Below are positions 54,043-63,537 of a DNA stretch of 64,000 nucleotides, piece by piece (the first letter of the stretch is position 1; each line of letters begins with the position of its first letter). The position numbers and the translations under genes are program-made. This DNA is from Lysobacter silvisoli. Lineage in GTDB: Bacteria; Pseudomonadota; Gammaproteobacteria; Xanthomonadales; Xanthomonadaceae. The stretch is taken from positions 372,001 through 436,000 of the forward strand of contig NZ_QTSU01000001.1 in assembly GCF_003382365.1 (NCBI RefSeq), read 5' to 3'. The notes beneath the pieces were generated by a model. The model saw only the letters and a program-made list of their open reading frames with translations, was not told where the DNA came from and ran no database searches.

Positions 54043-54255
54043 ATGCAGTACGGCACCGTGAAATGGTTCAACGACGCCAAAGGCTTCGGCTTCATCTCGC
54101 CCGAAGACGGTAGCGCCGACGTGTTCGTCCACTTCTCCGCCATCAGTGCGAAGGGATTCCGCAGCTTGCAGGAAGGCCAGCGCGTCACCTATCAGCTGAC
54201 GCAAGGACCGAAGGGCGCACAAGCGTCCGAGGTAGCGGTGGCCCCCGCAGGGTGA
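54043..54255 (+). CDS. CspA-family cold-shock protein
   Basis: This 70-residue OB-fold RNA chaperone has RNP1 (KGFGFIS) and RNP2 (VFVHFSAI), and the GTVKWFND start. It binds single-stranded RNA or DNA to prevent secondary structure. Several paralogues are usual in this family; which one this is cannot be said. A terminator with a strong T-run follows. Confidence 0.93.
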   Translation: MQYGTVKWFNDAKGFGFISPEDGSADVFVHFSAISAKGFRSLQEGQRVTYQLTQGPKGAQASEVAVAPAG

Positions 54256-54306
54256 TCGACTTGCGATATCTGAATTCCAGGACGCGATCCGGATCGGACT
54301 ATTCCC

Positions 54307-54336
54307 AAGGCCCCGCCCAGGCGGGGCCTTTTTCTT
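54307..54336 (+). terminator. Rho-independent terminator after the cold-shock gene
   Basis: AAGGCCCCGCC/GGCGGGGCCTT with a 3-base loop, then TTTCTT. It ends 14 bases before the ATG of the next gene (54350). Confidence 0.88.
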
Positions 54337-54349
54337 GCCCGGTGCGCGC

Positions 54350-55582
54350 ATGAGCCGCGCGCTGCGCATCGGCATCGTCGGCTACGGCAGCGGCGGCCAG
54401 GCCGCGGCCTTGCTGCTCTCGCGCGACGGCCATGCCGTGGACGTGTTCGAACGCGCGCCGGTGCTGGGGCCGGTGGGCGCGGGTTTCCTGCTGCAACCCA
54501 CGGGCTTGTCGGTGCTGTGGGAACTGGGCTTGCTGGATGCGGCGCTGACCCATGGCGCGCGGGTGCGGCGCCTGTACGGCGAGACCGTGGCCGGGCGTCC
54601 AGTGATGGACATGCGCTACCGCGAACTGGACGCGTCCTACTTCGGCCTGGGCCTGCAGCGCGGCGCTCTGTTCGCGGTGCTCGACCAGGCCTGGCAGGAA
54701 GGGCGGCGCGTGCATTGCGGCCGCAGCATCGTCGCCGCCGATGCCGAGCAGGGTCTGTTGCGCGATGCCGACGGCGTCGAACACGGGCCCTACGATCTGC
54801 TGGTGATCGCCAACGGCGCGGCGTCGCTGCTGCGCGACGCGGTCGCACCGCCGGCCTTGAACCGGCCCTATCCCTGGGGCGCGCAGTGGTGCCTGGTGGA
54901 GCGCGCCGACTGGGCCTGGCAGGACGAACTGCGGCAGCGCTACGTGGGCGCGCGGCGCATGATCGGCATGCTGCCGGTGGGTACGCGGCCGGACGATGCG
55001 ACGCCGCGGCTGAGTTTTTTCTGGAGCTTGCCGGTGGCGGCACTGGACAGTGAGGCGGTGAGCGACGAAGGCGCCTGGCGCGCGGCGGTGACGGCGGTAT
55101 GGCCGGAAGCCGCGCAACGCTTGCGCGACACCGCGGTGCCGCAAGGCCTGGCGCAGGCGCGCTACCGCGACACCGTGGCCAAGCGCTGGCATCGTGGCCG
55201 CGCGGTGCTGCTGGGCGATGCCGCGCACGCGATGAGCCCGCAGCTGGGGCAGGGTGTGAACATGGCGCTGATGGACGCGCTGGCGCTGCGCGATGCCCTG
55301 CGCGAGGGCGGCGGATTGGAATCGGCCTTGGCGCGCTACCAGCGCGTGCGCCGCCTGCACGTGGGCATCTACCACTTCTGGAGCCGCTGGTTGACGCCGC
55401 TGTTCCAGTCCGACCACGACCGCATCGCCGCGCTGCGCGACCGCATGTTCCACCCGCTCTCGCGCGTGCCCGGGGGGCGCGGGCAGATGCTGCAGGTGCT
55501 GACCGGCCTGCGCCGCGGCTGGCTGGGGCGGCTGGCCTTGCCGTCGGAATTCCTGAAGGCACTGTGCGAGCGTGCCGGGTAG
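54350..55582 (+). CDS. FAD-dependent monooxygenase
   Basis: This 410-residue flavoprotein has the dinucleotide-binding GYGSGG (11-16), and the second FAD motif LLGDAAHAMSPQLGQGVNMALMDA near residue 295, typical of class A aromatic hydroxylases (UbiH/PHBH/kynurenine 3-monooxygenase group). LLVIANGAASLLRD is the pyrophosphate-binding DG-type stretch. The substrate cannot be inferred, as no pathway neighbours are present. A weak possibility is a role in quinone or secondary metabolite oxidation. ATG chosen (TTG at 54335 is less likely). Confidence 0.85.
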   Translation: MSRALRIGIVGYGSGGQAAALLLSRDGHAVDVFERAPVLGPVGAGFLLQPTGLSVLWELGLLDAALTHGARVRRLYGETVAGRPVMDMRYRELDASYFGLGLQRGALFAVLDQAWQEGRRVHCGRSIVAADAEQGLLRDADGVEHGPYDLLVIANGAASLLRDAVAPPALNRPYPWGAQWCLVERADWAWQDELRQRYVGARRMIGMLPVGTRPDDATPRLSFFWSLPVAALDSEAVSDEGAWRAAVTAVWPEAAQRLRDTAVPQGLAQARYRDTVAKRWHRGRAVLLGDAAHAMSPQLGQGVNMALMDALALRDALREGGGLESALARYQRVRRLHVGIYHFWSRWLTPLFQSDHDRIAALRDRMFHPLSRVPGGRGQMLQVLTGLRRGWLGRLALPSEFLKALCERAG

Positions 55583-55635
55583 CGGCGGCTGGACGATACG
55601 TCGGTTTCTGTGAGCGCGGGAGTCTTCCGACTCTT

Positions 55636-55734
55636 CGTCATTCCGGCGCAAGCCGGAACCCATCTTGATCTTGCTCGTCCTGCGCACGGGAAAGCCCAGG
55701 TCAAAGTGGGTTCCGGCTTGCGCCGGAATGACGG
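55636..55734. repeat. GTCATTCC-type inverted repeat, copy 5
   Basis: Arms CGTCATTCCGGCGCAAGCCG (55636 on) and its partner CGGCTTGCGCCGGAATGACG (to 55733) are 27-28 bases, nearly perfect, around a 43-base spacer. Same family as copies at 2304, 8391 and 48689. It sits in the 299-bp gap between the monooxygenase and aidB-like genes, where no other feature is seen. Confidence 0.85.
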
Positions 55735-55881
55735 CCAACAGAGGCACCAGGCGCGCCCAGCATCGATTAGGCGGACGCGGCTGGACTCCGGCCAGCGCTT
55801 GCGTCCAGTCGTTGGTCGGCTCTAACGGCCCAGGTCTAGAATTGGCGCAGAAGGAGCCGGGATGCTCCACTGGAGCCGCCG

Positions 55882-57528
55882 ATGTCCGAGCCGTCCAACA
55901 ACGCGCTGCCGCCGTTCGCCACCCATCGCGTCGAGAACCAGCCGCCGCCGTTCGCGCCGCGCGATCTCTGGCGCGACGACCACGCGTTACGCGAGGCGGT
56001 CGAACGCGAGGGCGGCGGCGCGCATGCCGACGCCCTCGCGCGCTACGGCGCGCTGGCCGGCGACAGCCTCTACGCGCTCAGCTTCGACGCCCACCGCGAC
56101 CGCCCGCGCCTGCGCAGCCACGACCGCTACGGCCAGCGCACCGACCTGGTCGAGTTCCATCCCAACTACCACGCGCTGATGCAGGCGGCGATCGAGCACG
56201 GCGTGGCCGGTTACTCCTGGCATCGCCCGGGCCCCGGCGCGCATGTGGCGCGTGCGGTGCTGAGCTATCTGCATCATCAGGTCGAACCCGGCACCAGCTG
56301 TCCGCTGACCATGACCCACGCCGCGGTGCCGGTGCTGCGGCATGCGCCCGCACTGGCGCCATGGGCGGCCAAGGCCGCCGCGCCGCATTACGACGGTCGC
56401 GACCTGCCCATGGCCGACAAGGCCGGCGTGACCCTGGGCATGGGCATGACCGAGAAGCAGGGCGGCTCGGACGTGCGCGCCAACGCCACCGTCGCCACGC
56501 CGCTGGGCGGCGATGCGTATCGTCTGGTCGGGCACAAGTGGTTCTTCTCCGCGCCCATGTCCGACGCCTTCCTGGTATTGGCGCAGGCGCCCGGCGGTTT
56601 GAGCTGCTTCCTGCTGCCGCGCTGGCGCGAGGATGGCAGTCGCAACGCGCTGCGGTTGATGCGGCTCAAGGACAAGCTCGGCGACTGGTCCAACGCCTCG
56701 TCCGAGGTCGAGTTCGAAGGCGCCTGGGCGCAGCGTATCGGCGAGGAAGGCCGCGGCGTGGCCACCATCATCGAGATGGTCATGCTCACCCGGCTGGACT
56801 GCATGCTCGGCTCGGCCGCGGAAATGCGCATGGCCCTGGCCCAGGCGCTGCACCACACGCGCCACCGCCGCGCCTTCGGCAAGACCCTGGCCGAGCACGC
56901 GCTGATGCGCAACGTGCTGGCCGATCTGGCGATCGAGTCCGAGGCCGCGCTGCAGTTCTCGCTGCGGGTGGCGCGCGCGGTAGACCGCGCGCCGCAGGAC
57001 CCGGCCGAAGCCGCGTTCGCGCGCGTGGCCACCGCGGTGGGCAAGTACTGGATCTGCAAGCGCGCGCCGGCTTTCGTCAATGAAGCGCAGGAATGCCTGG
57101 GCGGCGCCGGCTACGTCGAGGAATCGCTGCTGCCGCGCCTGTACCGGCAGGCGCCGCTGAACTCGATCTGGGAAGGCAGCGGCAACATCCAGTGCCTGGA
57201 CGTACTGCGCGCGCTGGCGCGCGAGCCCGAGGCCGGGCCGGCCGTGCTGGACGAGCTGCGGCGCGCGCGTGGCCTGCATCCTGCGTTGGACGCGCGCAGC
57301 GACGAACTGGCGCAGGCCCTGGGCGGCCGCATCCAGGAAGCGCAGGCGCGGCTGTGGACCGAGCGCCTGGCGCTGGCGCTGCAAGCGGCCGTACTGCTGC
57401 GGGCCGGCAGCCCCTGCGCCGAGGCGTTCTGCCGCAGCCGCCTGGACAGTGCGCACGGGCTGGTGTTCGGTACCTTGCCGAGCGATGTGGACTTCGAAAC
57501 GCTGTTGCAACGCGCGTTGCCTGAGTGA
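55882..57528 (+). CDS. aidB: AidB-like acyl-CoA dehydrogenase family protein
   Basis: This 548-residue flavoprotein matches AidB in length and layout: the N-terminal TH(R)VENQPPPF motif is typical, followed by the FAD-binding MGMTEKQGGSDVRAN and GHKWFFSAPMSDAFLVLAQ, then LDCMLGSAAEMRMAL and LNSIWEGSGNIQCLD with the catalytic Glu. In E. coli AidB is part of the Ada adaptive response to alkylating agents; its dehydrogenase activity is low. The gene is followed by an overlapping LDT gene and may be co-translated; no ada gene lies next to it. Confidence 0.82.
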   Translation: MSEPSNNALPPFATHRVENQPPPFAPRDLWRDDHALREAVEREGGGAHADALARYGALAGDSLYALSFDAHRDRPRLRSHDRYGQRTDLVEFHPNYHALMQAAIEHGVAGYSWHRPGPGAHVARAVLSYLHHQVEPGTSCPLTMTHAAVPVLRHAPALAPWAAKAAAPHYDGRDLPMADKAGVTLGMGMTEKQGGSDVRANATVATPLGGDAYRLVGHKWFFSAPMSDAFLVLAQAPGGLSCFLLPRWREDGSRNALRLMRLKDKLGDWSNASSEVEFEGAWAQRIGEEGRGVATIIEMVMLTRLDCMLGSAAEMRMALAQALHHTRHRRAFGKTLAEHALMRNVLADLAIESEAALQFSLRVARAVDRAPQDPAEAAFARVATAVGKYWICKRAPAFVNEAQECLGGAGYVEESLLPRLYRQAPLNSIWEGSGNIQCLDVLRALAREPEAGPAVLDELRRARGLHPALDARSDELAQALGGRIQEAQARLWTERLALALQAAVLLRAGSPCAEAFCRSRLDSAHGLVFGTLPSDVDFETLLQRALPE

Positions 57529-58064
57529 AGCCGCTGCATGCCGCCGCCGTGTTCGCATTGCTGGCCATGGCCGGCTGCGCTTTCGAGCCCGCGTCCGCCC
57601 CGGTCGCAACGCAGGCCACCGCGGCGCGCCGAGCGCCGCCGCCGTTGGCGCCATCGGAACAGCGCGCCGACCGCATCGTGGTCGACAAATCCGAGCGACG
57701 CATGCAACTGCTACGCGAGGGACGCGTGCTGGCCAGCTATCGCATCGACCTGGGCGACGCGCCCAGCGGGCACAAGCACCGTCAGGGCGACGAGCGCACG
57801 CCCGAAGGCGAGTACCGCATCAGCGAGCGCAATCCCAATAGCCTGTTCCATCTATCGCTGCGCGTGTCCTATCCCAATGCCGCCGACCGCGAGCAAGCGC
57901 GCGCGCAGGGCGCCGATCCGGGCGGCGACATCATGATCCACGGCGGTAGCGCGCGCTGGTGGCGCGAGGACTGGACCGACGGCTGTGTGGCGGTGACCGA
58001 TGCGGAGATAGAGCAGATCTGGCAGCGCGTGCCGGTGGGCACGCCGATACGCATCGACCCCTGA
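57525..58064 (+). CDS. L,D-transpeptidase family (YkuD) lipoprotein
   Basis: This 179-residue protein has a lipobox LAMAGC (Cys18) and a YkuD domain (about 50-178). The catalytic stretch has His139 (IMIHGG) and Cys154 in DWTDGCVAVTDAEI, the YafK/ErfK-type variant of the SHGC motif. It would cross-link or attach proteins to peptidoglycan or release D-Ala. The GTG start overlaps the aidB-like gene by four bases; a later GTG/ATG start would lose the lipobox. The coupling to an acyl-CoA dehydrogenase gene is unexpected and may be accidental. Confidence 0.85.
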   Translation: MKPLHAAAVFALLAMAGCAFEPASAPVATQATAARRAPPPLAPSEQRADRIVVDKSERRMQLLREGRVLASYRIDLGDAPSGHKHRQGDERTPEGEYRISERNPNSLFHLSLRVSYPNAADREQARAQGADPGGDIMIHGGSARWWREDWTDGCVAVTDAEIEQIWQRVPVGTPIRIDP

Positions 58065-59587
<1,523 letters not shown>

Positions 59588-59598
59588 CCGCGCAAGCC

Positions 59599-59632
59599 CA
59601 TCGGGCGCTCCGCACTCGCGGAGCGCCCGATG
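59599..59632. terminator. perfect 15-bp hairpin between convergent genes
   Basis: CATCGGGCGCTCCGC/GCGGAGCGCCCGATG with a 4-base loop lies 11 bases past the protease stop and 12 bases before the end of the convergent MmcQ gene. It has no T tract; it may still work as a transcription barrier or mRNA 3' stabiliser for both. Confidence 0.55.
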
Positions 59633-59644
59633 CGTGCGATGCGG

Positions 59645-60013
59645 TCAGTCGGCCGCGCCTTCCAGCACCGCGGCGCGACGCTTGCGGCTGAGCTTGGCCA
59701 GCGCCTGCCGGTAGGACCAGTCCACCAGTTCGCGCAGGTAGTCGGCCGGCACCGTGCGCACGTCGACGATGGTGACCCAGCGGTAGCGTCCCATCCAGCG
59801 CGCGGGCTTGATACCGGGCACGCCGGTGAGTTCAAGGAAGCGTTCGGGCGTGACCTTGATGCTGAAGCGCCAGCGTTCGGGTTCGCTGGTCTTGAAGTAG
59901 GCGAACGTCTTGCCGCCCACGCCGTAGGTGAGGATGTTGGCCGGGTGGCCGTGCTCGGTGGCGACGGCGCCCGGGTAGCGGCCGCAGTGGCGTTTCAGCG
60001 CGGCGGTGTCCAT
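59645..60013 (-). CDS. MmcQ/YjbR family protein
   Basis: This 122-residue protein matches the MmcQ/YjbR family: the opening DTAALKRHCGRYPGAVATEHGHP and the KTFAYF and RWVTIVDV stretches. The family has a CyaY-like/double-wing fold and is often called DNA-binding, but no function is established. It precedes an ABC exporter gene on the minus strand; the two genes are 7 bp apart with the exporter upstream, so they are co-transcribed. Confidence 0.85.
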   Translation of the reverse strand: MDTAALKRHCGRYPGAVATEHGHPANILTYGVGGKTFAYFKTSEPERWRFSIKVTPERFLELTGVPGIKPARWMGRYRWVTIVDVRTVPADYLRELVDWSYRQALAKLSRKRRAAVLEGAAD

Positions 60014-60020
60014 CGCCGGC

Positions 60021-61799
60021 TCAGTCCAGGAATTGCAGCTTGGCCAGTTCGGCGTACAGCCCGCCCTGGGCCAGCAGTTCGTCGTGGGTGCCTTCGGCGA
60101 CGATGCGGCCGCGGTCCATGACCACGATGCGGTCGGCCTTGAGCACGGTGGCCAGGCGGTGCGCGATCACCAGGGTGGTGCGGCCGCGCATCAGCGTTTC
60201 CAGCGCCTGCTGCACCGCGCGCTCGCTCTGCGCGTCCAGCGCGCTGGTGGCCTCGTCCAGCAGCAGGATGGGCGCGTCCTTCAGCAGGGCGCGGGCGATG
60301 GCGATGCGCTGCTGCTGGCCGCCGGACAGGCGCGCGCCGCGCTCGCCCAATTCGGTGTCCAGCCCCTGCGGCAGGTCGTCGATGAAGTCGGCGGCGTAGG
60401 CCGCGCGCACCGCGGTTTCGACCTCGGCGTCGTCGGCCTGCAGGCGGCCGTAACGGATGTTGTCGCGCGCGCTGGCGGCGAAGATGGTCGGCTGCTGCGG
60501 CACCAGGGCGATGGCCTCGCGCAGCGCGGCCGGGTCGAGCAGGCGCGCGTCCATGCCGTCCACGCGCACCGTGCCGGTCTGCGGATCGTGGAAGCGCAGC
60601 AGCAGCGAGAACACCGTGCTCTTGCCGGCGCCGGAGGGGCCGACCAGGGCCACGGTCTCGCCGGGGCGCACGCGCAGGTTGAAATGTTCCAGCGCCGGCA
60701 AGTCGGCGCGCTGGGGGTAGTGGAAGCCCACGTCCTCGAACACGAGCTCGCCGCGCACCGGCGCGGGCAAAGCCTGCGGCTGGGCGGGGGCGGCGATGGC
60801 GTTGTCTTCGTTGAGCAGTTCGCTGATCCGGCCCATGCCGCCGGCCGCGCGCTGCAGGTCGTTCCAGACTTCGGCCAGGGCGCCGACCGAGCCGCCGGCG
60901 ATCAGCGCGTACAGCACGAACTGGCCCAGGGTGCCGGCGCTCATGCGCCCACCGACCACGTCGTGCGCGCCCGACCACAGCACCAGCACGATCGCGCCGA
61001 ACACCAGGGTGATGGCCACCGCGGTGACGATGGCCTGCGCGCCGATGCGCTTGCGCGCGGTCGCCACGGCGACCTTCAGCGCCGCGCCGAAGCGGCCGCG
61101 CTCGTAGGGTTCGCGCGCATGCGCCTGCACCGTGCGCACCGCGCCCAGGGTTTCCGCAGCCAGCGCATTGGCGTCGGCCACGCGGTCCTGGCTGGCGCGC
61201 GAGATCTTCTGCAGGCGGCGGCCGCCGATCACGATGGGCAGCACCGCCAGCGGTATGCCGACCAGCGCATAGGCGGCCAGGCGCGGGCTGGTCACGAACA
61301 GCATGCCGATGCTGCCGATCACGGTGACCGAGCTGCGCAAAGCCACCGACATGCTGGAGCCGACCACGCTGCGCAGCAGCTCGGCGTCGGCGGTCAGGCG
61401 CGAGACCAGTTCGCCGCTGCGGCTGCGGTCGTGGAAACCGGCGTCCAGACCGATCAGGTGCGCGTACAACTGCTGGCGCAGGTCGGCGACCACGCGCTCG
61501 CCCAGCAAGGACACGAAGAAGAACCGCGCCGCGGTCGCCAGCGCCAGGGCCACGGCCACCACGAACAGCAGCACGAAGGCGCGGTCGATCGCGCCGCCGC
61601 CCTCGGCGAAGCCCTGGTCGATCATGGTCTTGAACGCCGGCGGCAGGCTCAGGGTGGCCGCGCTGGAGGCGGCCAGCGCCACCAGCCAGGCCACGAACAG
61701 ACCCAGGTGCCGGCGCACGAAGGGCCACAGGGTGCTCAGGCTGCCGATCGGCGCCTTGGCGGAGGGCGGGGCCGGCGAGGCGGCGGCGGAGTCGGTCAT
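60021..61799 (-). CDS. ABC transporter, fused permease/ATPase (ABCB/MsbA-like exporter)
   Basis: This 592-residue half-transporter has six membrane helices in the first about 320 residues and a C-terminal ATPase with Walker A Lys393 (GPSGAGKST), Q-loop, signature LSGGQ (491-495), and Walker B ILLLDE (Asp515, catalytic Glu516). The homodimer would export a lipid, drug or peptide. The N-terminal DxxG-free TM pattern is closer to the ABCB-BAC group than to true MsbA, so the substrate is unknown. It is transcribed with the YjbR-like gene and 6 bp after the YigZ-like gene. Confidence 0.92.
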   Translation of the reverse strand: MTDSAAASPAPPSAKAPIGSLSTLWPFVRRHLGLFVAWLVALAASSAATLSLPPAFKTMIDQGFAEGGGAIDRAFVLLFVVAVALALATAARFFFVSLLGERVVADLRQQLYAHLIGLDAGFHDRSRSGELVSRLTADAELLRSVVGSSMSVALRSSVTVIGSIGMLFVTSPRLAAYALVGIPLAVLPIVIGGRRLQKISRASQDRVADANALAAETLGAVRTVQAHAREPYERGRFGAALKVAVATARKRIGAQAIVTAVAITLVFGAIVLVLWSGAHDVVGGRMSAGTLGQFVLYALIAGGSVGALAEVWNDLQRAAGGMGRISELLNEDNAIAAPAQPQALPAPVRGELVFEDVGFHYPQRADLPALEHFNLRVRPGETVALVGPSGAGKSTVFSLLLRFHDPQTGTVRVDGMDARLLDPAALREAIALVPQQPTIFAASARDNIRYGRLQADDAEVETAVRAAYAADFIDDLPQGLDTELGERGARLSGGQQQRIAIARALLKDAPILLLDEATSALDAQSERAVQQALETLMRGRTTLVIAHRLATVLKADRIVVMDRGRIVAEGTHDELLAQGGLYAELAKLQFLD

Positions 61800-61805
61800 C
61801 GGCGG

Positions 61806-62405
61806 TCAGTCGGGGGCGTCTTCGACGAGAAGACGTACCCGATCACGGGTGGCGTCGCGCAGCTGCGCTTTCAAGGCGTCCAGGCCCGATTCGGGCAAGC
61901 GCGCACGCAAATGGGCGCCGTCGGCGTCGTAGCGCTCGTCCAGCTTGTCCGCGCCGTGCGCGGCCAGGGCGGCGTGGACCGCGCCAGTGTGTTCGAACGG
62001 ATAGCGCAGGGCGACGGTGCGGCTCACGATCAGCGCGCGGCGTTCGGCGCGGCGCAGGCATTCGGCCGCGCAGCCACCGTAAGCGCGGACCAGGCCGCCG
62101 GCACCGAGCTTGATCCCGCCGTACCAGCGCGTCACCACTGCCACCACCTGGTCCAGGCCCTGGCCGTCGATCGCGGCCAGGATCGGCCGGCCGGCGGTGC
62201 CGCTGGGCTCGCCGTCGTCGTTGAAGCGGTACTGGCCGCCGATGCGGTAGGCCCAGCAGTTGTGGGTGGCGGCCGGATCGGACACCCGCGCCAGAAACGC
62301 CAGCGCCGCCTCGGGCGTGGCCACCGGCGCGGCCAGGGTCAGGAAACGGCTGTGCTTGACCTCGATCTCGTGCGAGACCTCGGCCGCGAGCGTGGCCGCG
62401 CTCAC
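61806..62405 (-). CDS. YigZ/IMPACT family protein
   Basis: This 199-residue protein has the UPF0029 (IMPACT) core: EIEVKHSRFLTLAAPV, THNCWAYRIGGQYRFNDDGEPSGTAG and VVTRWYGGIKLGAGGLVRAYG. Members are of uncertain role (YigZ of E. coli; IMPACT proteins regulate GCN2 in eukaryotes). Initiation at GTG 62405 is inferred since the region upstream belongs to another gene's coding frame. It lies 10 bp after the anti-sigma-like gene and 6 bp before the ABC exporter gene. Confidence 0.87.
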   Translation of the reverse strand: MSAATLAAEVSHEIEVKHSRFLTLAAPVATPEAALAFLARVSDPAATHNCWAYRIGGQYRFNDDGEPSGTAGRPILAAIDGQGLDQVVAVVTRWYGGIKLGAGGLVRAYGGCAAECLRRAERRALIVSRTVALRYPFEHTGAVHAALAAHGADKLDERYDADGAHLRARLPESGLDALKAQLRDATRDRVRLLVEDAPD

Positions 62406-62415
62406 GGCGCGGGCC

Positions 62416-63537
62416 TCATCGCGGCTGCAGCGCGCGCAGGTCGGCGGGGATGCGCACGCGCGGATGGGCCTTGCGGAACTCGCCCAGGCTGGCGCGGGCC
62501 TCGTCCAGGCGGCCGGCGTCGCGGCGCGCGCGGATGCGTTCCAGCCACTGGGTGCGTTCCAGTCGCTGGTCCTCGCCGACCGGCGGGAACGCGGCGTCGC
62601 GCGCGAAGTTCCCGACCGGCTGGGCGGGTTCGACGTCGGCACGCTTGATCCGCGAACCGGTGACCTCGATGCGGTCCAGCGCGACCGATTCGCGCGCCTC
62701 GGCTTCGCGCTGCGCGCTGTAGGCCTGCTTGGCGGCGTCGGTTTCGCGCCGCTCCTGGTGGGCGGCGGCCTGCTTGGCCTCGGCGGTGTCGGCGCGCGCC
62801 TTGGCCGCGTCGGCGGCGAGGCGGGAGCGCGACGGCACCAGGCCGAAGTTGTCCTCGCGCGCGGCGCCGCCGGCGGGCGCTATGGCCGGCGCGGCGGCGG
62901 GCATGGGCGGCGCAGCCATGGGCGCGGCGCTGGCGGCGGCGTCTTGCGCGATCTCGCCATAAGCCATCGACTCCGCGGGCGCGGGCGGCACGCTGCGCTG
63001 CCGGCGCGGCTCCGGCGGCGCCGGTTCCGGGAATGCCTGCGCGCTGCGTGCGACATCGGCGGCGGGCTTGGCCGCCGCCGCCGGTGCCTGGGCCGCGGCC
63101 GACAGCTCGCGCCGGTCCATCCGGGCTTCGGGCAGGGCCGCCGCATCCGCCGGCGGCGGAGGCGGGGCGATGGTCGCGCGCGGGCGCTGGATCATCTCGG
63201 CGGCGGTGTAGGCATCGCCGGATTCGTGGCTGGGTGCCTCCCGCGACGGCGCGATCGGGCGCAGCTGCCAGACCACGCCCACGGCCAGGGCCAGGGTCGC
63301 GGCGATGCCCATGCCGGTGATCAGGCTGCCGGGAATCGCGCTCAGCGCCCAGCGCCGGCGCGCGCGCTGGCTGGCGGCCTGCGGCGCGCGCGGCGAGGCG
63401 GCCGCCGCGGCGTGCGCGGCGGCCAGGATCCTGGCGTCCAGCGCAGGCGACGGACCCTCGTGCGGGCCCAGCCGCGCCAGGCGGTCGGCCAGGGCGCGTT
63501 CTTCGGGCGACAAGGGGTCGGGGGTCTGGCGCTTCAT
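62416..63537 (-). CDS. putative anti-sigma factor with TonB-receptor-like motif
   Basis: This 373-residue membrane protein has an N-terminal region (about 1-60) like other short cytoplasmic anti-sigma domains, one transmembrane helix (about 72-91), then a long Ala/Pro-rich periplasmic part with several Lys/Ala/Glu-rich helices. At residues 287-299 it carries LDRIEVTGSRIKR, which is a signature found at the mature N-terminus of many xanthomonad TonB-dependent receptors. Its start overlaps the stop of an ECF sigma factor, so it likely controls that sigma factor. Function inferred from position; no known family signature was found. Confidence 0.65.
   Translation of the reverse strand: MKRQTPDPLSPEERALADRLARLGPHEGPSPALDARILAAAHAAAAASPRAPQAASQRARRRWALSAIPGSLITGMGIAATLALAVGVVWQLRPIAPSREAPSHESGDAYTAAEMIQRPRATIAPPPPPADAAALPEARMDRRELSAAAQAPAAAAKPAADVARSAQAFPEPAPPEPRRQRSVPPAPAESMAYGEIAQDAAASAAPMAAPPMPAAAPAIAPAGGAAREDNFGLVPSRSRLAADAAKARADTAEAKQAAAHQERRETDAAKQAYSAQREAEARESVALDRIEVTGSRIKRADVEPAQPVGNFARDAAFPPVGEDQRLERTQWLERIRARRDAGRLDEARASLGEFRKAHPRVRIPADLRALQPR

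Noticed and set aside
57525-58064. Apparent loss of the Ser-His in the L,D-transpeptidase SHGC motif
   Set aside because: The TDGC form is usual in the YafK/ErfK-type subgroup, so it is not treated as a damaged active site.
60006-62648. Plus-strand open frame of 880 codons opposite the ABC exporter and YigZ genes
   Set aside because: Low-complexity composition and full overlap with two clear genes on the other strand.
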